A stretch of 11,468 nucleotides of DNA from Thermodesulfobacteriota bacterium (GTDB lineage Bacteria; Desulfobacterota_D; UBA1144; Nemesobacterales; UBA2774). Positions within the stretch are counted from its first letter, which is position 1. Every line of letters starts with the position of its first letter. This document shows, piece by piece, positions 1 through 7,618 of the stretch. A program made the translations under genes and the position numbers. The stretch spans positions 1 to 11,468 of the forward strand of contig DAOKYU010000025.1 of the NCBI GenBank assembly GCA_035325995.1, in the 5' to 3' direction. Below the pieces are notes generated by a model, which saw only the letters and a program-made list of their open reading frames with translations, searched no databases and was not told the origin of the DNA.

Positions 1-37
1 AGTGCGGCTTCTTCCGCGCAAATTTCTCCTTCGACAT
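1..37 (-). CDS. tuf: Elongation factor Tu, N-terminal fragment (runs off the left edge)
   Basis: Only the first 12 codons are inside the window. They translate as MSKEKFARKKPH, the characteristic start of bacterial EF-Tu, which precedes the P-loop GHVDHGKTT in the complete protein. EF-Tu is the GTPase that carries aminoacyl-tRNA to the ribosome. The ATG lies at 35-37 and is preceded by a perfect Shine-Dalgarno sequence, AAGGAGGT, at 47-54 with 9 nt spacing, which fixes the start. It sits directly downstream of four tRNA genes (Thr, Tyr, Gly, Thr), the classical tufB context, so it is probably cotranscribed with them from the promoter at 618-647. The identification rests on a short peptide plus conserved context. 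Confidence 0.9.
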   Translation of the reverse strand, partial: MSKEKFARKKPH

Positions 38-90
38 CTCGATACTACCTCCTTACGTAGTTGGAAAAACGGCTCTCTTCAGACAGCAAG

Positions 91-166
91 TGGAGCCCAC
101 GAGCGGACTTGAACCGCTGACCTCATCCTTACCAAGGATGTGCTCTGCCGGCTGAGCTACGTGGGC
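91..166 (-). tRNA. thrT: tRNA-Thr (anticodon GGT)
   Basis: The minus strand folds as a standard class I cloverleaf with acceptor stem GCCCACG/CGTGGGC, D-arm GCTCAGCCGGCAGAGC and T-loop GGTTCAAGTCC. The anticodon stem CATCC/GGATG closes the loop TTGGTAA, giving anticodon GGT (reads ACC/ACU). The discriminator base is T and the CCA end is encoded in the DNA. It is the last tRNA before tuf. Confidence 0.97.
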
Positions 167-179
167 TGTGAATAGGGTG

Positions 180-253
180 AGCGGGAGACGGGATTCGAAC
201 CCGCGACCCTCAGCTTGGAAGGCTGATGCTCTAGCCAACTGAGCTACTCCCGC
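180..253 (-). tRNA. glyT: tRNA-Gly (anticodon TCC)
   Basis: Minus-strand cloverleaf with acceptor stem GCGGGAG/CTCCCGC, T-loop GGTTCGAATCC and anticodon stem TCAGC/GCTGA closing CTTCCAA, so the anticodon is TCC (reads GGA/GGG). The discriminator is T, but the next bases are CAC, so no CCA is encoded and it must be added after transcription. It is the third tRNA of the Thr-Tyr-Gly-Thr-tuf array. Confidence 0.97.
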
Positions 254-332
254 CTGGAATGCGTTGTAGCCACTGACTATCTGATTCGTGATGTTGGAAA
301 ACAAAAACTCTTCACCTTTCATATTATTGCCA

Positions 333-415
333 TGGGGAGGGCAGGATTCGAACCTACGTAGGCTTGCACCGGCAGATTTACAGTCTGCTGCTTTTGACCG
401 CTCAGCCACCTCCCC
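333..415 (-). tRNA. tyrU: tRNA-Tyr (anticodon GTA)
   Basis: Minus-strand class II tRNA of 83 nt with the long variable arm expected for bacterial tRNA-Tyr. The acceptor stem is GGGGAGG/CCTCCCC with discriminator A. The anticodon stem GCAGA/TCTGC closes CTGTAAA, giving anticodon GTA. The T-arm contains GGTTCGAATCC. The discriminator is followed by TG, so CCA is not encoded. It is the second tRNA of the array. Confidence 0.97.
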
Positions 416-461
416 TCCGTGGTAAATCATAGACACTTTTCCTGTTTGCGACATTTTCCTG

Positions 462-536
462 TGGAGCTGGCGAAGGGATTTGAACCCCCGGCCTGCTGAT
501 TACAAATCAGCTGCTCTACCACTGAGCTACGCCAGC
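462..536 (-). tRNA. thrU: tRNA-Thr (anticodon TGT)
   Basis: Minus-strand cloverleaf with acceptor stem GCTGGCG/CGCCAGC, T-loop GGTTCAAATCC and anticodon stem GCTGA/TCAGC closing TTTGTAA, so the anticodon is TGT (reads ACA and wobbles). The discriminator is T and the CCA end is DNA-encoded. It is the first tRNA of the array, about 70 nt downstream of the predicted transcription start. Confidence 0.97.
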
Positions 537-617
537 CGTATGGAATTCCCTGACTTTACCGGTTCTCCATTTATATAATGAAAGACAGATAGAATTCGCC
601 CGTGTATAAAATCACCT

Positions 618-647
618 ATTGTAACACGACAGGAAGCATATTGTCAA
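618..647 (-). promoter_or_regulatory. Sigma70-type promoter of the tRNA-tuf operon
   Basis: On the minus strand a consensus -35 box TTGACA (642-647) and a -10 box TACAAT (618-623) are separated by 18 nt. This is the best promoter match I saw in the window. Transcription would start near 610 and run through the four tRNAs into tuf. The promoter begins only 25 nt after the fabZ stop codon, and no clear intrinsic terminator lies between, so some read-through from the fabZ unit is possible. Confidence 0.8.
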
Positions 648-672
648 GATCCGAAACCGGCTAAAATACCAA

Positions 673-1110
673 TTAATAAAGAGACACTGTAATTTCGGCC
701 TCCGTAACCTTGGAGTCACCCACCCACGCCTCGCATTCGAACTTTATGAGCCTCGAGCGCCTCTTCGCAATCCTCACGTCCATCTTCACTTCGTCGTTCG
801 GATAAACCACTTTTCTGAATTTCACCTTTTCCAGCCCCGCGAGGTATGCCCCCGTTTGCCCCGCGGCCTTTATCTCCTCGGTAAACGAAGAATACACCAG
901 GACACCGCCCGTCTGGGCCATGGCCTCGATCAGAATAACGCCGGGCACTATCGGGTTCCCAGGGAAGTGCCCCCTGAAAAAGTCTTCCTCCGGGCCGAAA
1001 GTCTTGGTAGCCACTATCCTGGCGCCGGACTCGAGCTCGACAACCCGGTCCACGAAAAGAAACGGGTCCCTGTGAGGGATTAGTCCCTTGATACCTTCTT
1101 TGTCAATCAA
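673..1110 (-). CDS. fabZ: 3-hydroxyacyl-[acyl-carrier-protein] dehydratase FabZ
   Basis: A 145-residue hotdog-fold enzyme that dehydrates (3R)-hydroxyacyl-ACP to trans-2-enoyl-ACP in cytoplasmic type II fatty acid synthesis, and so also affects the hydroxyacyl pool shared with lipid A synthesis. The family signature is plain: IPHRDPFLFVDRV at residues 11-23, then RGHFPGNPIVPGV at 46-58 with catalytic His48, and ILIEAMAQ at 59-66 with catalytic Glu62. Length is normal for FabZ. The start is TTG at 1108-1110, preceded by AAGGGAG with about 11 nt spacing; no ATG fits better. It is the last gene of the lysS-to-fabZ cluster, 50 nt after skp. No lpxA or lpxD accompanies it. Confidence 0.95.
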   Translation of the reverse strand: MIDKEGIKGLIPHRDPFLFVDRVVELESGARIVATKTFGPEEDFFRGHFPGNPIVPGVILIEAMAQTGGVLVYSSFTEEIKAAGQTGAYLAGLEKVKFRKVVYPNDEVKMDVRIAKRRSRLIKFECEAWVGDSKVTEAEITVSLY

Positions 1111-1160
1111 AATGACTTTAACTCCCTTGTATTATTAAAAGAATCCGTCCGTCCGAACCG

Positions 1161-1673
1161 TCAGTTCTTCGCGTCATACGCCTGTATGACTTTCTGCGTT
1201 ATATCTATTGACGGATTCGAGAAGATCACGCCGCCCTCGGTCTTTTCTATTATCATCGTGTAGCCTTCCGACTGCCCGATGGACTGAAGGATTCCGTCGA
1301 GGTCCTTGAGTATCTTCTCCAGAAGCTCGAAATCCCTCTTCTGAAGCTCGTCCCTGAAGTCGGCGCGCGACCTCTGGAGCTCTTTGTCGAGATTTTCGAT
1401 CTGGGCCGCCTTTTGCTTACGGGTCGCTTCGTTCATAACAGGCCCGTTCTGTATAAACTCGTTCTTAAGGCTTTCGAGCTGGGCGCTTTTGCTTTCGATA
1501 ATCTGCTGCTTCTGTTTGAATTCAGCCTCGAAGGCGCTTTTCGCGGCCTTGCCGGCCTTCGAATTGGCGATAACCATCTGAAGGTCTATGACCCCGATTT
1601 TTGCACCACCCTGCGCATAGGATAACACCGGCGTCATCAAAACCATGGCAAGGATAAGAAAAAATACTCTCAT
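1161..1673 (-). CDS. skp: Skp/OmpH-family periplasmic chaperone
   Basis: A 170-residue protein with an N-terminal signal peptide: Arg2, hydrophobic core 3-18, probable cleavage after SYA at residue 20. It is followed by the Skp/OmpH opening AKIGVIDLQMVI (24-35). Residues about 45-125 are rich in Lys, Glu, Gln and Ala with heptad-like spacing, forming the long helical tentacles that hold unfolded outer-membrane proteins. The C-terminus YTMIIEKTEGGVIFSNPSID (138-157) is the family's beta-body segment. Skp delivers unfolded porins through the periplasm to the Bam complex. The gene lies 18 nt after bamA, the usual partner, with a perfect AAGGAGGT site at 1680-1687, 6 nt before the ATG. Confidence 0.93.
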   Translation of the reverse strand: MRVFFLILAMVLMTPVLSYAQGGAKIGVIDLQMVIANSKAGKAAKSAFEAEFKQKQQIIESKSAQLESLKNEFIQNGPVMNEATRKQKAAQIENLDKELQRSRADFRDELQKRDFELLEKILKDLDGILQSIGQSEGYTMIIEKTEGGVIFSNPSIDITQKVIQAYDAKN

Positions 1674-1691
1674 GCTGAAACCTCCTTGAAT

Positions 1692-4109
1692 TTAAAATAA
1701 CGTTCCAACCGTAAACTGTATCTCGTAAGCGTCTTCTCCGGGCAGCCTGTCGCCGAGCGGAAACCCGATTTCGAGCCTTAGAGGACCGAGCGGCGAAATC
1801 CACCTCACACCGAAGCCGACGTCCTTTTTCAGGTCCATCGGGTTCAGAGTAGGCGTCTGACCATCGTTGAACGCATTTCCCATGTCAAAGAATATCGAGC
1901 CCCTGAGCCCCACGGAAGGCATGATCGGGAATACATAATCGGCCGAGAACAGAAGCTCCTGTACGCCGCCGATTATAACGAAATCCCCGTCCGCCGTCGG
2001 AACTCTCGGCCCTACCCTTCTGAAGCCGTAGCCCCTGAGCGAGTTCGGGCCGCCGAGAAAGTATCTCTCGCCGACGACGAGGTCGTTTCCGTTATTGCTG
2101 AAATCGATTATCCCGTACTGCCCCCTGATCGTAAATACCGTGCTCCACCACAGCGGAAACCACTGTCTCGAGGAAATACCGTACTTTATGAAGTCCGTAT
2201 TTCCGCCGAACGGACCTCCGGCATACTCTACATCAGTACGGGTCAAATTTCCAGCACTCGGATCGAGGAAATTATTCCTCGAATCCCATATAATCCCCGC
2301 ACCGACGCTGCTGATTGTCCTGTCGGAATTCGTGATGATCAGCCTGGCGTCGCTGTCCACGTCGCCTATCTTTACGTTTTCTATCCTGTACGTTAGCATT
2401 CCGGACAGGTTCCTCCAGAGAAGACGGCCGAAGGAAAGGCTCCCCCCCCACGATTTCCTGTCGAAGTCCCTGAACCTCCTGTCCGTCCTGAAGACGAGAA
2501 TATCCATCGTCCAGTCCGTATCGAAGAGGTGGGGGTCCTGGTAATTGACGAAGAAGAGCTGGGTCACGCCGCCTATCTGCGCGTTAAGGGTTATCCTCTT
2601 CCCGTAACCGAAGAGGTTCGCTTCCTGGATCTGGCCGGCGAAGATGAACGTCTCGACCGAGCTGAATCCGCCCGCGACGCTGAAGAACCCCGTGGGCTTT
2701 TCCACGACCTTTACCTTAAGATCGATCTCGTCTTCCTTGCCGGGGACCCTGTCGGAAGCGACTTCGACGTTTTCCTCGAAGAACCCGAGCCTCGTAACCC
2801 TGGGCTTTATAGCCTCGACCCTGGTCGCGTTAAAGAGCTGCCCTTCCTGTATGGGTATCTCCCGCCTTATGACCTTGTCCCTCGTCCTCGTGTTTCCGAT
2901 TATGTCTATCTGCCTTACGTATACCTCGATCCCCTTTTCGATGTTAAAGCTCACGTCGACGGTGAGATTCTGCCTGTCCAGCCTGAACCCGGGCTCGACG
3001 TTCGCGAAGGCGTAGCCCTTGTTGCCGTAAAAAGTGGTGAGCGCGGCTATGTCCTCGGCGAGGAGGCTCCCCCTGAATATCTCGCCGCTCTTCAGCTTGA
3101 GTATCGCCATGAGCTCGTCTTCGGGTGCGATCAGGTCGCCCGCGAAGGAGAGCCCCGAGACTGTATACTGTTTCCCCTCGTCTATCTTGAAGGTGATTAT
3201 GTATCCCTTTTTCTCGTCGCTGTAGACGATTTCGGGCTTGCTGACCTTGACGTCGAGGTAGCCGTTATCTATGTAAGTAGTCCTTATCCTGTCGGAATCG
3301 CCTTCTATCTCCTGCGGGTTGTAGAGACCCTTCTTCGAAATGAACGAGAACATTCCCTTGGGCTTGGAATAAAGGCCCTTTTTCACGACCTTGGTCGGAA
3401 GGTTCTCGTTTCCGACGAAGTTGACCTGCTTTATATAAGCCTTCTTACCCTCTTTGATCTCAAAAGTGACGCTTACCGTGCCCTCGGCCTCGGGCTCTAT
3501 GCTGTACGTGACCTCCGTCCCGACGAGGCCGTTCTGCGAATAGAGCTCGCTTATGGCCTCCTGGCTCTTCTTGACGTTCGAAAGGTCGATTATGCGTCCT
3601 TCCTTGACGGTTATGACTTCGAGTATCTTGTCGCTCTTGATGTCGTCGTTCCCGACTATCCTGAGGTCGGCGACCACGGGCTTCTCTTTGACGACGTATA
3701 TAAGCTCGACGCCTCCCGGGACGTCTTCCGTTTCGGCGGAAACGTCCTCGAAGGACCCCATGTTGTATATCTTCTTTATATCCTCTCTCACTGTGGCGGC
3801 GGACAGCGGCTCGCCGACCCTGGAGGTTATGTTGAGGGCTATCGCTTCGCTCGCGATCCTCTTGTTGCCTTCTATATTTACCGCGACGATCGTCTTCGAG
3901 GCAGCCGCTTCGACCCCGGACTCGCCTTCCGCATCGGCACCACCCGCATCAGGGACTGTAGGCGTTGGCGCGGGCGCAGCATCGCCCGCCGGCGGCGCGT
4001 CCTGCGGTATTGCGGGCCTTACCTGTACGCTAAAAAGGAGCACGAATACGACGGCCACAAGGGCGGCTCCGTTCATGAAGGCGCTAATTCGCATCGACGA
4101 TTTTTCCAT
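1692..4109 (-). CDS. bamA: Outer membrane protein assembly factor BamA (YaeT/Omp85)
   Basis: An 805-residue Omp85 protein that inserts beta-barrel proteins into the outer membrane. A signal peptide (hydrophobic 12-30) is followed by a low-complexity Ala/Pro/Gly/Asp stretch (about 33-72). Five POTRA domains follow, roughly 73-144, 145-223, 224-315, 316-395 and 396-472; each has the recurrent V-x-G-N/D strand motif, such as VNIEGNKRI and IDIIGNTRTRDKVI. The barrel occupies about 473-805. It carries the L6 motif LRGY (691-694) and ends in YEIQFTVGTLF, a C-terminal Phe beta-signal, so the protein looks complete. The start at 4107-4109 is preceded by AAGG at 7 nt; Met6 is a weaker alternative. The first 26 nt overlap the end of lolD, suggesting translational coupling. 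The Ala/Pro-rich linker before POTRA1 is longer than in E. coli BamA. Confidence 0.96.
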   Translation of the reverse strand: MEKSSMRISAFMNGAALVAVVFVLLFSVQVRPAIPQDAPPAGDAAPAPTPTVPDAGGADAEGESGVEAAASKTIVAVNIEGNKRIASEAIALNITSRVGEPLSAATVREDIKKIYNMGSFEDVSAETEDVPGGVELIYVVKEKPVVADLRIVGNDDIKSDKILEVITVKEGRIIDLSNVKKSQEAISELYSQNGLVGTEVTYSIEPEAEGTVSVTFEIKEGKKAYIKQVNFVGNENLPTKVVKKGLYSKPKGMFSFISKKGLYNPQEIEGDSDRIRTTYIDNGYLDVKVSKPEIVYSDEKKGYIITFKIDEGKQYTVSGLSFAGDLIAPEDELMAILKLKSGEIFRGSLLAEDIAALTTFYGNKGYAFANVEPGFRLDRQNLTVDVSFNIEKGIEVYVRQIDIIGNTRTRDKVIRREIPIQEGQLFNATRVEAIKPRVTRLGFFEENVEVASDRVPGKEDEIDLKVKVVEKPTGFFSVAGGFSSVETFIFAGQIQEANLFGYGKRITLNAQIGGVTQLFFVNYQDPHLFDTDWTMDILVFRTDRRFRDFDRKSWGGSLSFGRLLWRNLSGMLTYRIENVKIGDVDSDARLIITNSDRTISSVGAGIIWDSRNNFLDPSAGNLTRTDVEYAGGPFGGNTDFIKYGISSRQWFPLWWSTVFTIRGQYGIIDFSNNGNDLVVGERYFLGGPNSLRGYGFRRVGPRVPTADGDFVIIGGVQELLFSADYVFPIMPSVGLRGSIFFDMGNAFNDGQTPTLNPMDLKKDVGFGVRWISPLGPLRLEIGFPLGDRLPGEDAYEIQFTVGTLF

Positions 4110-4758
4110 CGGAAAGCCTTATTCTCCTCTGCAGCCGCTTGGCGATATCCATATTATGAGTAACCATCACGGACGATATCCCGTATTCGTCGTTTAACAT
4201 GAGGAACAGATCCAGTATAGTGGCGCCGGTGTCGAGGTCGAGGTTGCCGGTCGGCTCGTCGGCCAGAATGACCTTCGGTTTGAGCACGACTGCCCGCGCG
4301 ATCGCGACCCTCTGCTGCTCGCCGCCCGAAAGCTCCCCGGGCCTGTGTTCGAGCCTGTGCTCGAGCCCCACCCTCTTTAAAACCTGCAGTGCCATATCCT
4401 TCGCCTGCTCCATAGCTATGCCGTTTATGAGGCACGGCATCATGACGTTTTCAAGGGCGCTGAATTCCGGGAGAAGGTAGTGGAACTGAAACACGAACCC
4501 TATCTCCCTGTTCCTGAAAGCCGCAAGCTCCGTCTCGTTTTGCCGGAAGACATCCGTCTCGCCGTAGTGCACCTGCCCGTCCGAGGGGCGCTCCAGCGTT
4601 CCGAGTATGTGAAGGAGCGTGCTTTTCCCCGAACCCGAGACGCCTACTATTGCAAGCGTCTCACCGCCGGGGATATTTATATCTATTCCTTTCAGAGCTT
4701 CTACCTTGCCGCCTTTGGTCTCGAACACCTTCCACAAGTCTCGTACTCGAATGTCCAT
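4084..4758 (-). CDS. lolD: Lipoprotein-releasing ABC transporter ATP-binding subunit LolD
   Basis: A 224-residue ABC ATPase of the MacB/LolD type. Visible motifs are Walker A GVSGSGKST (39-47), Q-loop Gln91 in FVFQFHYLLPEF, signature LSGGEQQR (143-150), Walker B VILADE (163-168) followed by PTGNLD, and H-loop His201. LolD powers the inner-membrane complex that extracts outer-membrane lipoproteins and hands them to the LolA carrier. The context supports LolD over MacB or FtsE: it starts 3 nt after the lolC/E stop (TAAGGAATG, with the ribosome site inside the junction) and overlaps bamA by 26 nt. The sequence looks complete and functional. Confidence 0.95.
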   Translation of the reverse strand: MDIRVRDLWKVFETKGGKVEALKGIDINIPGGETLAIVGVSGSGKSTLLHILGTLERPSDGQVHYGETDVFRQNETELAAFRNREIGFVFQFHYLLPEFSALENVMMPCLINGIAMEQAKDMALQVLKRVGLEHRLEHRPGELSGGEQQRVAIARAVVLKPKVILADEPTGNLDLDTGATILDLFLMLNDEYGISSVMVTHNMDIAKRLQRRIRLSDGKIVDAN

Positions 4759-4761
4759 TCC

Positions 4762-6069
4762 TTACTCATACCTCAGTGCCTCAATCGGATCTTTTCGAGA
4801 CGCTTGAAATGATGGATAGAGTGTCGCTATAAAACATATCAATATGCTGCAAACCGCAACTGTAAGAAAATAAAACGGTTCAATTTTAACTGGAAACTCG
4901 GAAATAGGATAGACATTATTGTCAAACGGAATCAGTTTTCTTATCGTCTCGCTCGTTTTGAGCATGTAGCAGATGCCGTATCCGGACAGGCTGCCGAGGA
5001 GTGTGCCTATCACCCCTATTATCATGCCGTCTATAACGAATATCTTGAGTATGCCTTCCCTGGTCGCCCCCATCGCCCTCAATATGGCGATGTCGCGTCC
5101 CTTTTCCATGACCACCATCGTAAGGGCGCTCACGATATCGAGCGCGGCGACGAGGATTATCAGCCCGAGGAATATGGCTATGGCTATCCTTTCGAGCCTG
5201 AGCGCCTTGAATAGGCTCTTGTTGACCTCTTCCCAGTTGCGGGCGTAGTAAGGGAAGCCGAGCGACGACGCGAGCTCGTTCCCTATGGTCTTCGCGGCGT
5301 AGATGTTGTTGACCTTCACCTCGACGCCCGAGGCCTGGCCGGCCATGTCGAAGAACTCCATCGCGTCCTTAAGACCGACGTAGGATATCGAGGAGTCGTA
5401 CTCTATCATGCCGTAATCGAAGATTCCTATGACCTCGAACTTCTTGACCTTCGCCGTCGCCCCGAACGGGCCCATCTTGCCGAAAGGCGAGACGAGGCTC
5501 ACCTCGTCGCCCTCGACGACGCCCAGGTTGGCGGCGAGCTCCTTCCCGATGAGGATAGCGGGCCTCCCCGATTCGGTTTCGACGCTTAACTTGCCCAGGA
5601 GCTCCTTCCCTATCCTGGCCGCCTGCTCGTCGGGAATCTTTTCCTTCTTGCCCTCGGTGTCGAGTATCCCGCGCCCGATGGCCTGCTCGATGTTCGTAAC
5701 GCTCCCGGCGGTCTTCGGGTCGATGCCGCGGACGACGGTGCCCGACACGTTCCTCTCGCTGGCGAGCATCCCCTGCCCGTATATGAACGGGCTCGCCCCT
5801 TCGACGCCCGGAAACGCGAGCGCGTCCTTTTCTATCTTTTCGTAATCCTGCATCGGCCCTTCGTAGCTGAGGACGACGACGTGCGAGCTGACGCCGAGTA
5901 TCTTGTCGCGGAGCTCCTCCTCGAACCCCCCCATGACGGAGAGCACGACGTTAAGGGCCATGACGCCTATTATCACGCCGAGCACGGATATGATTCCTAT
6001 GATTGACGTAAACTTCTGCTTACGCCTTGAGCTGAGGTATCGGAGGCCTATGAAGAATTCGTAGCTCAT
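4762..6069 (-). CDS. lolC: Lipoprotein-releasing ABC transporter permease, LolC/LolE family
   Basis: A 435-residue inner-membrane permease with the four-helix MacB/LolCE plan. TM1 is at about 21-46, followed by a large periplasmic domain (about 50-285) and TM2-TM4 at about 294-318, 345-370 and 398-418. The N-terminus MSYEFFIGLRYL and the C-terminal DPIEALRYE are typical of LolC/E. EKGRDIAILRAMGAT (322-336) is the cytoplasmic coupling segment that contacts the ATPase. A single permease gene precedes lolD, so the transporter may use a homodimer, as in LolF-type systems where LolC and LolE are not separate; this is inference, because a second copy could lie elsewhere. The ATG overlaps the lysS stop by 4 nt (ATGA), implying coupled translation. 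Confidence 0.92.
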   Translation of the reverse strand: MSYEFFIGLRYLSSRRKQKFTSIIGIISVLGVIIGVMALNVVLSVMGGFEEELRDKILGVSSHVVVLSYEGPMQDYEKIEKDALAFPGVEGASPFIYGQGMLASERNVSGTVVRGIDPKTAGSVTNIEQAIGRGILDTEGKKEKIPDEQAARIGKELLGKLSVETESGRPAILIGKELAANLGVVEGDEVSLVSPFGKMGPFGATAKVKKFEVIGIFDYGMIEYDSSISYVGLKDAMEFFDMAGQASGVEVKVNNIYAAKTIGNELASSLGFPYYARNWEEVNKSLFKALRLERIAIAIFLGLIILVAALDIVSALTMVVMEKGRDIAILRAMGATREGILKIFVIDGMIIGVIGTLLGSLSGYGICYMLKTSETIRKLIPFDNNVYPISEFPVKIEPFYFLTVAVCSILICFIATLYPSFQASRKDPIEALRYE

Positions 6070-7529
6070 TCGGGTTTCAGGTGCGGGAAGAAAATGACTT
6101 CCCTTATGGAAGGCGAATCGGTGAAGAGCATGACGAGCCTGTCGATGCCGATGCCTTCGCCGGCCGTCGGCGGCATGCCGTGCTCAAGGGCGGTAACGTA
6201 ATCCTCGTCCATCTCGTGCACCTCTTCCTCCCCCTTCGATTTAAGCTCGAGCTGCCCCTCGAATCTCTCCCTCTGGTCTATCGGGTCGTTGAGCTCCGAA
6301 AAGGCGTTCGCGATTTCCCTTCCCGTTATGTATAGCTCGAACCTGTCGGTAAGCTCGGGATCGGCTTCGCTGCGCCGCGCGAGCGGAGACACGTCGAGCG
6401 GGAAGCCGTAGACGAATGTCGGGTTCACGAGGTTCCGCTCGTAGAGCGCCTCGAATATCTCGACGACGGCCTTCCCCCTTATGCCCTTGGGGTCTATACC
6501 CATTGAGCGGGCCTTCTCGAAGAGCTTCGCATTGTCTGAGACAGTATCCTTCCCGAGCTTCTCTTCGAGGGCTTCCGTGATGTTCATCCTCTTCCACGGC
6601 CGCGACATATCGACCGTGTCTTCCCCGTACTTGAAGACGAGCGAGCCCTTTAGCTCCATGGCCAGGGAGCATATGAGCTCCTCAGTGAGATCCATGAGGT
6701 CCTCGAAGGTCGCGTAGGCCTGGTAGAACTCGATCATCGTGAATTCGGGGTTATGCTGCGTCGAAACGCCCTCGTTCCTGAACGTGCGCCCTATCTCGTA
6801 CACCCTCTCTATTCCGCCCACGACGAGCCGCTTCAGATAAAGTTCCGGGGCTATCCTCAGATAAAGATCCATGCCGAGGACGTTGTGGTGCGTCCTGAAC
6901 GGGCGCGCCGCCGCACCGCCCGCAACGGGATGGAGTATAGGGGTCTCGACCTCGACGAAATCCCTCTCGTCGAGGAACCTCCGTATAAGGCTTATAATCC
7001 TGCTTCTGGTGAGGAATATATTCTTCACGTCCGAGTTCGATACGAGGTCGAGGTATCTCTGCCTGTACCTCATCTCGACGTCCTTAAGGCCGTGCCACTT
7101 TTCGGGAAGGGGGTGTAGGGTCTTCGTAAGGAACGTGAACCCGCTTACGTTGACCGTGAGCTCCCCGGTCTTCGTCTTGAAGAGCCGGCCTTTTATGCCT
7201 ATAAAATCCCCGAGGTCCACGTACTTCTTGAAGAGCTTGAGCTCGTCCGGGCCGACGACGTCGGCCTTCATGTATCCCTGAATACGCCCCGACCTGTCAG
7301 CTATGTGGAAGAAGAGGCTCTTCCCGAAGTCCCTGAGCGCGACCAAGCGCCCCGCCAGGGTGAAGACGTCCTCGAGCTTCTCGAAATCCTCTGTAGGCAT
7401 ATCGCCGTACTTCGCGAGAAGCTCCCCGGCAAGGTGCTCGGGCTTGTATCCGTTGGCGTATGGATTTATTCCCAGGGCTCTAAGTTCGTTGAGCTTTTCT
7501 TTTCTCTGCTCGTATTGTTCGTTTTCCAT
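6066..7529 (-). CDS. lysS: Lysyl-tRNA synthetase, class II
   Basis: A 487-residue class II aminoacyl-tRNA synthetase that charges tRNA-Lys in the cytoplasm. The N-terminal OB-fold anticodon-binding domain spans about 55-135 (FTLAGRLVALRDFGKSLFF begins it). The catalytic core shows the LysRS stretch RYRQRYLDL (154-162), motif 1 around FLDERDFVEVETPILHP (185-201), motif 2 GRTFRNEG (247-254) followed by STQHNPEFTMIEFYQAYA, and motif 3 GEGIGIDRLVMLF (457-469). Length is normal. The ATG at 7527-7529 has no good Shine-Dalgarno sequence nearby, and I saw no better in-frame start. A weak promoter-like pair, TTGACG (7565-7570) and TAGAAG (7543-7548) with 16 nt spacing, lies upstream. The stop overlaps lolC/E. 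Confidence 0.97.
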   Translation of the reverse strand: MENEQYEQRKEKLNELRALGINPYANGYKPEHLAGELLAKYGDMPTEDFEKLEDVFTLAGRLVALRDFGKSLFFHIADRSGRIQGYMKADVVGPDELKLFKKYVDLGDFIGIKGRLFKTKTGELTVNVSGFTFLTKTLHPLPEKWHGLKDVEMRYRQRYLDLVSNSDVKNIFLTRSRIISLIRRFLDERDFVEVETPILHPVAGGAAARPFRTHHNVLGMDLYLRIAPELYLKRLVVGGIERVYEIGRTFRNEGVSTQHNPEFTMIEFYQAYATFEDLMDLTEELICSLAMELKGSLVFKYGEDTVDMSRPWKRMNITEALEEKLGKDTVSDNAKLFEKARSMGIDPKGIRGKAVVEIFEALYERNLVNPTFVYGFPLDVSPLARRSEADPELTDRFELYITGREIANAFSELNDPIDQRERFEGQLELKSKGEEEVHEMDEDYVTALEHGMPPTAGEGIGIDRLVMLFTDSPSIREVIFFPHLKPE

Positions 7530-7618
7530 TGTCGAATCAATGCTTCTACCCCTAAGGGCAGCGCCGTCAACGCGCCCTCATCCCCGGAAGCTTCTGTATT
7601 TTAACCGTAAATTGAAGA

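Noticed and set aside
53..454. A 133-codon minus-strand open frame across the tRNA array
   Set aside because: It reads through three tRNA genes; its peptide contains typical tRNA-derived false matches such as EVAERSKAADCKSA and AGVAQLARASAFQ. It is not a gene.
2529..4163. A 544-codon open frame on the plus strand
   Set aside because: It lies antisense to bamA, whose five POTRA domains and barrel are unmistakable. Its composition (rich in Asp, Leu, Tyr, Arg) is what the reverse strand of this GC-rich gene would give.
7540..7565. Short imperfect palindrome CTACCCCTAAGGGCAG as terminator or operator
   Set aside because: The stem is short and mismatched and there is no T-tract on either strand.
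7543..7570. Promoter for lysS (TTGACG, 16 nt, TAGAAG)
   Set aside because: The -10 box is poor and the spacing short, so I did not list it as a feature. It is mentioned only as a possibility in the lysS entry.
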